A DNA stretch of 35,925 bases from a virus. The position numbers and the translations under genes were made by a program. Under the pieces are notes generated by a model. That model was given only the letters and a program-made list of their open reading frames with translations. It was not told where the DNA came from and made no database searches. The DNA lies in IMG/VR virus record IMGVR_UViG_3300032282_000325, positions 1-35,925 of that record; one strand, 5' to 3'. Positions 23,370 to 30,242 of the stretch are shown here, one piece after another (the stretch's first letter is position 1; every line of letters begins with the position of its first letter).

Positions 23370-24827
23370 ATGAAATTTCTATCAGTTTGCAGTGGGATTG
23401 AGGCGGCAAGCGTCGCCTGGCATCCATTGGGATGGGAATCGGTGGCGTATTCGGAGATTGAGCCGTTCCCTTGCAAGGTTTTGCAACACCATTACCCAAA
23501 TGTGCCCAACTTGGGCGATATGACCAAATTTAAGGAGTGGGCTGATGCAGATGTCGATGTTTTCGTTGGAGGAACACCATGTCAATCTTTCTCAGTCGCA
23601 GGACTTAGAAGGGGATTGGATGACCCTCGTGGTAACCTCATGCTTACCTATCTTGCCATTGCTAAACAATATCGCCCCAACTGGTTGGTCTGGGAAAACG
23701 TCCCCGGCGTTTTGTCCTCCGCTGACGGACGGGACTTTGGTTCCTTCCTCGGAGGGTTGGCAATCCTCGGGTATGGGTTCGCATACAGGGTGCTTGACGC
23801 TCAATATTTCGGAGTGGCACAGCGACGCAAACGTGTGTTCGTTGTCGGATACCTTGGAGATTGGCGACCTGCCGCAGCGGTTCTTTTTGAGCGCCACAGC
23901 TTGCAAGGGCATCCTGCGCCGAGCCGAGAAAAGAGGAAAACAGTTGCCGCCAGCACTAGCACAAACCCTGTCTATGGCGGCTCAGACCCAAACACCTCAG
24001 ATACCGTGACAAGCAAATGGGCTAAAGGTAGTGGCGGCCCAGCTGGTAATGAATGCGGATTGTTTGTAGCGCAACCAATTGCTTTTGATGCTTATAACAA
24101 TGATGTTACTGGCGATGTGACCAAAACATTAGATACAGGACAGGATTACCACCATGTTCCGAATGTGATGCAACCAATCCCGCTGAACAGTATGAATGTT
24201 TTTAGAAGCCCCGATGCTGATGCAAGCACAGGGTGCGGAATTGGCGAAGCGGGTGAAGCTATGTTTACCATCACCAAAGGGAACAGCCATGCGGTGGCGC
24301 AACCCGTTTACGAAATGCATGGGCAGGACAGCCGTGTGCGGGAATTAAAAGATGTATGCACAACCGTGTCAGCTACTTATGGCGCTGGCGGTGGTAATGT
24401 GCCAGTAACATTGCAACCCATTGCATTTAGCGGCCAAATGTCAAACCCGCAGACTGATGTGGACATAACTCAAACATTGGGAGCCAAGAATCCAATGGCG
24501 GTGGCGCAAGCAGTAGGCACAGACCTATACAACTGCTCAATTACTGGCGATGTCAGCATGACGCTAAAACGCGGAGATGGTAATCCTGCCATCAATCAAC
24601 CGACAGTCATGCAAGCGATGGCAGTACGCCGTTTGACTCCCGTGGAGTGTGAGCGTCTGCAAGGGTTCCCTGATAACTACACCGACATCCAGCCCAAGGG
24701 CAAGGCGACCCCTGACGGGCCAAGGTACAAGGCGCTGGGCAACTCAATGGCTGTGCCTGTGATGGCATGGATCGGCAAAAGAATTCAAGAGGTGGACGCG
24801 ATATGCAAGACTCAACAGAACAAATAG
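23370..24827 (+). CDS. DNA cytosine-5 methyltransferase (Dcm type)
   Basis: A 485-residue enzyme that methylates the C5 position of cytosine in phage DNA. Motif I is FLSVCSGIEAAS (3-14), motif IV has the catalytic Cys71 in GGTPCQSFS, motif VI is ENVPG (109-113), motif VIII is QRRKRVF (151-157) and motif X contains ALGNSMAVPV near the end. The target-recognition region between VIII and IX (about 165-410) is long and built from related segments with a QPI-x-F then D-V-x-x-T-L-x pattern, a layout I recall from phage methyltransferases. No restriction enzyme gene is near, so a solitary protective or regulatory function is likely. Confidence 0.95.
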   Translation: MKFLSVCSGIEAASVAWHPLGWESVAYSEIEPFPCKVLQHHYPNVPNLGDMTKFKEWADADVDVFVGGTPCQSFSVAGLRRGLDDPRGNLMLTYLAIAKQYRPNWLVWENVPGVLSSADGRDFGSFLGGLAILGYGFAYRVLDAQYFGVAQRRKRVFVVGYLGDWRPAAAVLFERHSLQGHPAPSREKRKTVAASTSTNPVYGGSDPNTSDTVTSKWAKGSGGPAGNECGLFVAQPIAFDAYNNDVTGDVTKTLDTGQDYHHVPNVMQPIPLNSMNVFRSPDADASTGCGIGEAGEAMFTITKGNSHAVAQPVYEMHGQDSRVRELKDVCTTVSATYGAGGGNVPVTLQPIAFSGQMSNPQTDVDITQTLGAKNPMAVAQAVGTDLYNCSITGDVSMTLKRGDGNPAINQPTVMQAMAVRRLTPVECERLQGFPDNYTDIQPKGKATPDGPRYKALGNSMAVPVMAWIGKRIQEVDAICKTQQNK

Positions 24828-26881
24828 CCAAAGCCCTGGGCAACGCCAAGCAAGTCAACGGGAACTGGCTTGCGAGTTGCCCTGTAGCTGGGCATGGACG
24901 CGGAAACGGTGACAAGAACCCGAGTCTTAGCATCAAGGAAGACAATGGCAAGCTGCTGTTCCATTGCCACGGTGGATGCGACCAGCACTCTGTATTCGAC
25001 GCGGTCAGGGAACGCAACCTATTGCCAGCACTCCAGCGCCAGGAGTACAGTCTCGCGCTCATTAAAGGTGAATTGATGACTATGCCAACGCTGGAGCAGG
25101 AGTGGGAGTACAAGGACGAGCAAGGCGAGACCCTATTCGTAAAGCGCCGGTTCAAGACGAACACCGAGAAGGGTAAGACTTACTCTCTCCACAAGGTAGA
25201 TGCCGCGGGAAGACGCCAGGGCAGCATGACAGGTGCGCGGATAGTTCCTTACCGCCTGCCGGAACTTATCAACGCAAGGGAAGCTGGACGCGCCATCTAC
25301 CTGGTGGAAGGCGAGAAGGCAGCGGATGCATTGGTCAGCATAGGAGCCATTGCCACTACGTCCCACGCTGGTGCAAGCCACTGGCCGGCAGACATTACCC
25401 AATACTTCACCAACGCCGTGGTGATTGTGGTTCCGGACTGCGACGCGCCTGGCTGGAAGTACGCAAAGCGCGTAGTGCAGGCTTTGTTGCCAGTCGCCAA
25501 GGCGGTCAGAGTCTTGGACCTGAACCTACCCGAACTCGGGGATGACGCCTATGAGTGGGTTGCGGATGGCGGTGACCGCGCCAAACTGGCAGAACTCGCC
25601 AAGGCATTACCCGTCATCACCGACATCAACCAGGTGGTGACGCCAAAGTGGATTGTTCCACGGGAAACTACCGAAGTTACTGTAGAACCCGATAACTTTG
25701 ATAGAACTGAGCCGCCCATACTAGTACCGCGGCAATTGCTCAACATTGAGGCTTGGGATGACATCGAGGACGAGCCGGTGGAGTGGCTGATAGATAACGT
25801 GCTGCCGAAGCGTGCATTCTGCGCCCTATATGGGCCGCCAGGCAGCTACAAGTCATTCGTTGCATTGGACATTGCCGAGGCGGTGGCAACGGGCAGGACG
25901 TGGATGGGGCGCAAGGTGCAGTCGGCAGGCGCGGTGCTGTACATCTGCGGAGAGGGATTCGGCGGCATCGGAGCCAGGATCAAAGCCTGCAAGATGCACA
26001 ACCGCACGCAATCTGGAGCCGAGATCTACGTCATTCGCGCCGCGATAAACATGAGATCGAGCGCCGAGGACTTCGACTTGCTGGTGGCCTCGATTAAGGA
26101 CCTGATGGAGAAGTCAGGCGTCCAGTTCGAACTGGTGCAGATTGATACATTAGCTAGAGCATTCGGCGGTGGAAACGAGAACAACAGCGAAGATATGGGA
26201 GCGTTTATCCACAATGCTGGACGGATTCAGCGGATGCTGGGGTGCGCCATGATGGTGTTGCACCACAGCGGAAAGGATGCCACTAAGGGATTGCGGGGAC
26301 ATTCCAGCTTACTCGGAGCCGTGGACACCCAGCTGGAACTGCTGAAGGTTGACGCAACGCCCAACCCGTCCAGCCCGATAGCGGGGTCAGGAATCCTCAC
26401 GATCAGCAAGCAGAAGGATGGCCAGGATGGCGTCAAGATAGGCTTTGAGATGGTAAAGGTGGAGATCAAGGCCAGCGCACTAGGCATCAGCGACGCCCAG
26501 ATCAGCCTGGCTGTGAGGGCTAGTGATGAGGCGCTGAAGCAGGAGATGCAGAGCCAAGCAGTCGAGCGCCAGGCCAAGCCCAGAAAGCTGCAGGAGAACC
26601 AGCAGGCAGCGCTGGACTCGATCCACGATGCATTAAAGAAGAATGGGCATATGACAAACGTCGGTGAGGAGCGCCATAAGACCGTGTCGGTGTCCGAATG
26701 GAAGGAGGCATTCGCCAAGCTGAAGGGTGACAGCAAGTCAATCGACAGCGACTTTTACCGTGGCAAGAAGGCGATGTTCGCCAAGAAGCTGGTCGGGTAT
26801 CACGAGACGGATGTAGCGAATTACTGCTGGGTGATCTACCGCGATGGTGACAAAGATGAGCCGTTTGTGGCATCAGTTTGA
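24803..26881 (+). CDS. Primase-helicase (CHC2 zinc finger, TOPRIM, RepA-like helicase)
   Basis: The ATG at 24803 follows GAGGTGG and overlaps the methyltransferase by 25 bases; an upstream in-frame ATG at 24767 is less likely. The 692-residue protein has an N-terminal zinc finger (C26, H31, C55, C59 in SCPVAGH and FHCHGGC), a TOPRIM domain with VEGEK (168-172) and PDCDAPG (D212, D214), and a RepA-like AAA helicase with Walker A GPPGSYKS (344-351), Walker B VQIDT (D448) and LHHSGKDATKGLRGHSS. The C-terminal 100 residues look like a winged-helix end. It unwinds and primes phage DNA. No polymerase gene accompanies it. Confidence 0.94.
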   Translation: MQDSTEQIAKALGNAKQVNGNWLASCPVAGHGRGNGDKNPSLSIKEDNGKLLFHCHGGCDQHSVFDAVRERNLLPALQRQEYSLALIKGELMTMPTLEQEWEYKDEQGETLFVKRRFKTNTEKGKTYSLHKVDAAGRRQGSMTGARIVPYRLPELINAREAGRAIYLVEGEKAADALVSIGAIATTSHAGASHWPADITQYFTNAVVIVVPDCDAPGWKYAKRVVQALLPVAKAVRVLDLNLPELGDDAYEWVADGGDRAKLAELAKALPVITDINQVVTPKWIVPRETTEVTVEPDNFDRTEPPILVPRQLLNIEAWDDIEDEPVEWLIDNVLPKRAFCALYGPPGSYKSFVALDIAEAVATGRTWMGRKVQSAGAVLYICGEGFGGIGARIKACKMHNRTQSGAEIYVIRAAINMRSSAEDFDLLVASIKDLMEKSGVQFELVQIDTLARAFGGGNENNSEDMGAFIHNAGRIQRMLGCAMMVLHHSGKDATKGLRGHSSLLGAVDTQLELLKVDATPNPSSPIAGSGILTISKQKDGQDGVKIGFEMVKVEIKASALGISDAQISLAVRASDEALKQEMQSQAVERQAKPRKLQENQQAALDSIHDALKKNGHMTNVGEERHKTVSVSEWKEAFAKLKGDSKSIDSDFYRGKKAMFAKKLVGYHETDVANYCWVIYRDGDKDEPFVASV

Positions 26882-27000
26882 TAGGCAACTTGCGAAGTTG
26901 ACTATGAAAATATAGGCAGTTGCCTATGTACTTATGTTTGAGAAATATAGGCAACTCAATGAAATATAGGCAGTTGCCTATGCTGCAAGTTGCACAGGAA
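26882..27000. repeat. Iteron and palindrome array, possible replication origin or operator
   Basis: Four ATAGGCA units start at 26881, 26912, 26947 and 26966. Two are complete 16-bp palindromes, ATAGGCA-GT-TGCCTAT (26912-26927, 26966-26981); two are half-sites, ATAGGCAACT. Three are preceded by an AAAAT/AAATAT stretch. GCAACTTGC (26885-26893) and its inverse GCAAGTTGC (26985-26993) bracket the array exactly 100 bases apart. The segment is A/T-rich and lies directly after the primase-helicase gene, a usual place for a phage origin. Confidence 0.75.
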
Positions 27001-27017
27001 TAGGTAAAAACCTAGTC
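27001..27017. promoter_or_regulatory. Second copy of the operator-like element
   Basis: TAGGTAAAAACCTAGTC corresponds to TAGGGAAAACACCTAGTC at 20673-20690, differing by one base change and one base of length. The match suggests that one DNA-binding protein, probably the HTH regulator at 20734, acts at both places. Confidence 0.6.
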
Positions 27018-27060
27018 AACTTACAACTTCTTGCTTAATGCAAGAAGTAAGTTAACTAGG
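27011..27060. repeat. 50-base nested inverted repeat
   Basis: The outer arms CCTAGTCAACTT and AAGTTAACTAGG pair with one mismatch; the inner arms ACTTCTTGC and GCAAGAAGT pair perfectly around a TTAAT loop, with a 3-base ACA bulge on the left. The total stem is 21 bp with one mismatch. No T-run follows, so it is not a standard terminator. It may be extruded as a cruciform at an origin or act as a control element for the next gene. Confidence 0.8.
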
Positions 27061-27098
27061 TTGACTACCTCGGAAAGTTGGTATGGTGAAGTTGACTA
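27061..27098 (+). promoter_or_regulatory. Possible promoter and TTGACTA repeats before the terminase operon
   Basis: TTGACT (27061-27066) and TATGGT (27082-27087) form a weak promoter with a short 15-base spacer. TTGACTA occurs at 26898, 27061 and 27092 and, inverted, at 27013; GAAGTTGACTA is repeated exactly at 26894-26904 and 27088-27098. These repeats look like binding sites that could block or activate this promoter. Confidence 0.4.
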
Positions 27099-27113
27099 GA
27101 TGAGGAGTTGATG

Positions 27114-27761
27114 ATGGCAACGAAGAAATTACTGGAGACTGATGTGTATCCGAGCGACCGTTTCAAAGTCTTTGAGCATTCGCTCATGGTTGAGATGGAG
27201 ACCGCAAAGATGGAGCATGAACGGGTTTATGGCATTGATCGAGTGATTGACCTGGTGGATGCAGAGTTCCGCAGAAAGTTCAACGCGCAGCGGGAACGCA
27301 TCTGGGAGGCCAGCCAGGCGCGTGATGAGGAACGGTTGGAGAAGGCCATCAAGGGAATGGTCGCGGCGTACAGAGCGCTCACCAGGTGGGCGACTGAGTC
27401 AGGCATTGAGCAGATGCCTAAAATCGATTGCATGGAACACCGGATGGCCGACGGGAGCCTGATGGTGATCGTCAGGGACAAGCAGATGGCGACCTGGTAC
27501 GAGCAGTTCCGCAAAGCGCCAGGCGCGAGGTCGATCTGGACACTCGCGGAATTGGAAGTGGTGATGACGGGTCCGACGCTAAAGCAAGTGAGAGACATCA
27601 AGGCGGCGATTCCAGGCACGAGAATGGTTCCCGTGACGCCGCAAGGCAGCAGCGGGTTTGAGGAGATGGAGAACGACATCGACATCAGCAAACCGTTTAA
27701 AGGTGGCAAGTTATTCGACACAAAGGCAGCAGAAAGGGCTAGGAATGAGCGCAGGACGTGA
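27114..27761 (+). CDS. Hypothetical protein before the small terminase, 215 aa
   Basis: GAGGAG at 27102-27107 fits the ATG at 27114 (27111 is also possible). The 215-residue soluble protein starts TKKLLETDVYPSDRFKVFEH, has a long helical middle (RRKFNAQRERIWEASQARDE, ERLEKAIKGMVAAYRALTRW) and a C-terminal domain with DCMEHRMADGSLMVIVRDKQ and IWTLAELEVVMTG. I recall similar uncharacterised proteins beside terminase genes in other phages. A role in packaging or in late switching is possible but not shown. It is the first gene after the structured repeat region. Confidence 0.75.
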   Translation: MATKKLLETDVYPSDRFKVFEHSLMVEMETAKMEHERVYGIDRVIDLVDAEFRRKFNAQRERIWEASQARDEERLEKAIKGMVAAYRALTRWATESGIEQMPKIDCMEHRMADGSLMVIVRDKQMATWYEQFRKAPGARSIWTLAELEVVMTGPTLKQVRDIKAAIPGTRMVPVTPQGSSGFEEMENDIDISKPFKGGKLFDTKAAERARNERRT

Positions 27762-27825
27762 TTTATGGGATGAGGTGGTACGCAGGGTGCTTGCGGTAAC
27801 GAAAAACGCTTGGAGGGTCATCTAA
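27745..27825 (+). CDS. Possible 26-aa micro-protein coupled to the small terminase
   Basis: A 26-codon ORF with AGGA directly before its ATG, overlapping the 215-aa gene by 17 bases and ending in a TAATG overlap with the small-terminase start. The peptide starts MSAGRDLWDEVVRRVLAVTK, an amphipathic helix. It may only serve to couple translation. Confidence 0.45.
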   Translation: MSAGRDLWDEVVRRVLAVTKNAWRVI

Positions 27826-28271
27826 TGCCTGGGAATCCGAAAGTGAGAGCCGATATCGCGCTGCTGGAGGACATCGATGACGAGTTGATCCTGTCGATGT
27901 TTGAGGAAGGGCGTAGCAAGGCAGACATATGCCGTGGCCTAGGCGTCGGACGGCGTGCGCTCGATACGTGGATATCGGATAACGACTACGAACCTATAAT
28001 TACGCGCGCGCGGGTGGAAGCGGCCTCGCATTTAGCCTGCGAGACACTCACCATAGCGGACAGCATGGACGTCGACAACGGCCAGCGCGACGTGCAGCGC
28101 ATCAAAACGCGCCAGTGGCTGGCCGAGAGGTGGGACCGGAAGACGTACGGCGTCGAGAAGGGCAACCAGATCAACGTCAGCATCCAGGGTTTGCGCATGG
28201 AGGCGCTGCGCCACGTCGAAGTGGTTGAGCAGTTATCCACAGACCAGATGCCAAAGTTATCCACAGATTGA
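27825..28271 (+). CDS. Terminase small subunit
   Basis: A 148-residue DNA-recognition subunit of the packaging motor. GGAGG lies eight bases before the ATG, which overlaps an upstream stop (TAATG). Residues 10-60 form a helix-turn-helix: LILSMFEEGRSKADICRGLG, VGRRALDTWISDNDYEPI. The middle helices end in RIKTRQWLAERWDRKTYG, a phrase typical of Sf6/P22-like small terminases. The last 15 residues contain two QLSTD or KLSTD copies, encoded by two perfect DnaA boxes. The large subunit follows after a 344-base gap. Confidence 0.88.
   Translation: MPGNPKVRADIALLEDIDDELILSMFEEGRSKADICRGLGVGRRALDTWISDNDYEPIITRARVEAASHLACETLTIADSMDVDNGQRDVQRIKTRQWLAERWDRKTYGVEKGNQINVSIQGLRMEALRHVEVVEQLSTDQMPKLSTD
28233..28265 (+). 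promoter_or_regulatory. Two perfect DnaA boxes inside the small terminase gene
   Basis: TTATCCACA occurs at 28233-28241 and 28257-28265, each preceded by G and followed by G, in the same orientation, 24 bases apart. This is the consensus high-affinity DnaA box. They are translated as LSTD in the small terminase C-terminus. A third lies at 28452-28460. Confidence 0.8.
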
Positions 28272-28360
28272 GTGCATTTGCTTAAAGATTAAGCAGAAAC
28301 ACGCATAAACACCCGTTCTAACTTCACATAATGGACACTGTATCAAATACACATTATGGG

Positions 28361-28384
28361 ATTAGTGCTGACGATCAGCATAAT
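28361..28384. repeat. Hairpin in the terminase gap
   Basis: ATTA, then TGCTGA, pairs with TCAGCA and TAAT around a CGA loop, with one bulged G; ten base pairs in total. It has no T-run. It lies between the DnaA boxes and could be part of an origin or packaging site. Confidence 0.6.
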
Positions 28385-28451
28385 CATCAATGGAATCAAC
28401 GGGTTACGCGCACCATAGCCAAGCGCCATAGGCAGAGCAGCCCGTGCTGAG

Positions 28452-28460
28452 TTATCCACA
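28452..28460 (+). promoter_or_regulatory. Third perfect DnaA box
   Basis: TTATCCACA followed by G, in the same orientation as the two boxes at 28233 and 28257, and 187 bases downstream of the second. It lies in non-coding DNA, so it is not forced by a protein sequence. Confidence 0.8.
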
Positions 28461-28615
28461 GGCTGCAGATCGTTTGTTCGATGCACGAACTAACCTGGCC
28501 GGTGGCCGCTCCCCCCCCCCGTCTGGCCGTGGCGGCGGGGCGGTTGTGGCAGCACCTAAACACCTACCGAACCCACGTTTCCTCTGACCCCCTACCCACA
28601 ACCTGATTGCGCACT

Positions 28616-30043
28616 ATGGTTACAAAAAAAAATTTGGAAGTTCCCGCGAACCCGTTTATCGAGTTCGCCCTGCGCTACCGAAACGACCCTGTGCTGTTTG
28701 TGCGCGAGGTGCTGAATACCGATCCTGATACTTGGCAAGTAGAGTTTCTGAATCACATCGCGGTAGGAAACCGACGCATTAGCGTACGCTCCGGCCACGG
28801 CGTAGGAAAGTCAACCGCTAGCGCCTGGGCAATGCTCTGGTATCTGTTCCTGCGGTTCCCTGTAAAGATTGTCGTTACAGCGCCAACGTCAAGCCAGCTT
28901 TACGACGCTTTGTTCGCGGAACTGAAGCGGTGGGTTAAGCAGCTACCGCCGATGCTGGCCGACCAGTTGGACGTCAAGCAGGACAGGGTCGAGGTCAAAG
29001 AAGCGCCAAACGAGGCGTTCATCTCGGCCAGGACCAGCCGCGCAGAGCAGCCCGAAGCATTGCAAGGAGTCCACAGCGACAACGTCATGCTGGTGGCAGA
29101 CGAGGCATCCGGCATCCCAGAGGCGGTGTTCGAAGCTGCAGCTGGTTCCATGTCGGGTCACAAGGCAGTGACGCTATTGCTGGGTAATCCGGTGCGCAGT
29201 ACGGGTTTCTTCTACGACACCCACAACCGGCTGAAAGATGACTGGATCACCATGAAGGTGTCCTGCTCCGACTCTCCCCGCGTCTCAGAGGCGTACCTGG
29301 GCGAGATGGCGGCACGCTACGGCGAGGAGAGCAACGCCTACAGGATCCGCGTGCTTGGAGAGTTCCCGCGCTCAGATGACGATACTGTCATCCCTATGGA
29401 GTTGCTGGAGATGGCGCAGCAAAGGGATGTTGAGCCGAGCCAGTCAGCGCCAATGGTCTGGGGTCTGGACGTTGCGCGGTTTGGAAGTGATAGGTCGGCA
29501 CTCTGCAAGCGCAAGGGTAACGCGGTGACCGAGCCAATCAAGACCTGGAAGAATCTGGACCTGATGCAACTTACTGGCGCAGTGGTCTCCGAGTACGAGG
29601 CTCTGCCGCCGTCCGAGCGCCCTATGGAGATCCTGGTGGATTCGATTGGCCTGGGCGCGGGAGTGGTTGACAGGCTCAAAGAGTTGAATCTTCCCTGTCG
29701 CGGCATCAATGTCTCAGAGTCGCCGGCGATGGGCGCGACTTACCGGAACCTGAAGGCCGAGTTGTGGCACAAGGCCAAAGCCTGGCTGGAGGGACGTGAC
29801 TGCAAGATGCCTAAGGACGAGGCTTTGGTGGCAGAGTTGGCCATCGTGCGGTATTCGTTCACGTCCAGCGGGAAGATTCAGATCGAGGGCAAGGACGAGA
29901 TCAGGAAACGCGGATTCCCGAGTCCGGACAGGGCAGACGCCTTTTGCCTGACGTTTGCCTCAGACGCGGTTATAGGAGCATTCGGCGGTGCTAAAGTATC
30001 CTGGAACAAGCCACTGCGCAGAAATCTTCCGCGAGTAGCATAA
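28616..30043 (+). CDS. Terminase large subunit
   Basis: A 475-residue packaging ATPase and nuclease. Walker A is SGHGVGKST (59-67), a TAPTSSQLYDALFAEL segment follows, and Walker B with the catalytic acid is VMLVADEASG (D162, E163). The C-terminal RNase-H-like nuclease shows GLDVARFGSD (D285, D292), VDSIGLGAG (D342) and SPDRADAF (D438, D441). The length is normal. The ATG at 28616 is followed by a run of nine A residues; a TTG at 28607 is an alternative start. No ribosome binding site is visible. It cuts and translocates the DNA into the prohead through the portal encoded at 32362. Confidence 0.95.
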   Translation: MVTKKNLEVPANPFIEFALRYRNDPVLFVREVLNTDPDTWQVEFLNHIAVGNRRISVRSGHGVGKSTASAWAMLWYLFLRFPVKIVVTAPTSSQLYDALFAELKRWVKQLPPMLADQLDVKQDRVEVKEAPNEAFISARTSRAEQPEALQGVHSDNVMLVADEASGIPEAVFEAAAGSMSGHKAVTLLLGNPVRSTGFFYDTHNRLKDDWITMKVSCSDSPRVSEAYLGEMAARYGEESNAYRIRVLGEFPRSDDDTVIPMELLEMAQQRDVEPSQSAPMVWGLDVARFGSDRSALCKRKGNAVTEPIKTWKNLDLMQLTGAVVSEYEALPPSERPMEILVDSIGLGAGVVDRLKELNLPCRGINVSESPAMGATYRNLKAELWHKAKAWLEGRDCKMPKDEALVAELAIVRYSFTSSGKIQIEGKDEIRKRGFPSPDRADAFCLTFASDAVIGAFGGAKVSWNKPLRRNLPRVA

Positions 30044-30071
30044 TTGCGCATCCAACCTAAGGAGTGAAACC

Positions 30072-30242
30072 ATGAAGATTACGAAGGCCGCCAAAAAGAT
30101 TGCCAAGGTGATGGGCGAGTACAAGTCTGGCAAGCTGCACTCGGGCATGACCAAGCGCGTGGTGAAGAATCCCAAGCAGGCGATTGCTATCGCGCTGTCC
30201 GAGGCTGGCAAGTCCAAGCCTATTCCGAAGGGAAAGATGTAA
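30072..30242 (+). CDS. Small basic phage protein (DUF6496-like), 56 aa
   Basis: A 56-residue Lys-rich protein with AAGGAG before the ATG. The phrase VMGEYKSGKLHSGMTKRVVK, then NPKQAIAIALSEAGKS, matches a small domain (DUF6496 as I recall) found in many phages and bacteria. The basic charge suggests nucleic-acid binding. It is the first of four small proteins between large terminase and portal and ends in a TAATG overlap. Confidence 0.82.
   Translation: MKITKAAKKIAKVMGEYKSGKLHSGMTKRVVKNPKQAIAIALSEAGKSKPIPKGKM

Larger units (their letters stand above)
28272..28615. other. 344-base non-coding gap between terminase genes
   Basis: No gene is supported here. The A/T-richer first half has a CATAATG/CATTATG inverted pair (about 28327-28358) and a hairpin at 28361-28384, where TGCTGA-CGA-TCAGCA is extended by ATTA and TAAT. 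The third DnaA box follows. The second half is G/C-rich with a ten-C run at 28511-28520 flanked by GGCCGGTGGCCG and GGCCGTGGCGGCGGGG. This place, between small and large terminase, may hold the packaging signal. No clear promoter or ribosome binding site for the large terminase was found. Confidence 0.7.

Noticed and set aside
24607-25164. 185-codon minus-strand open frame over the methyltransferase/primase junction
   Set aside because: Ser/Pro/Cys-rich shadow of two well-supported genes.
26881-27000. CRISPR-like array
   Set aside because: The repeats are short (7-16 bases) with unequal spacing of 19-35 bases and no unique spacers of constant length; iterons or operators fit better.
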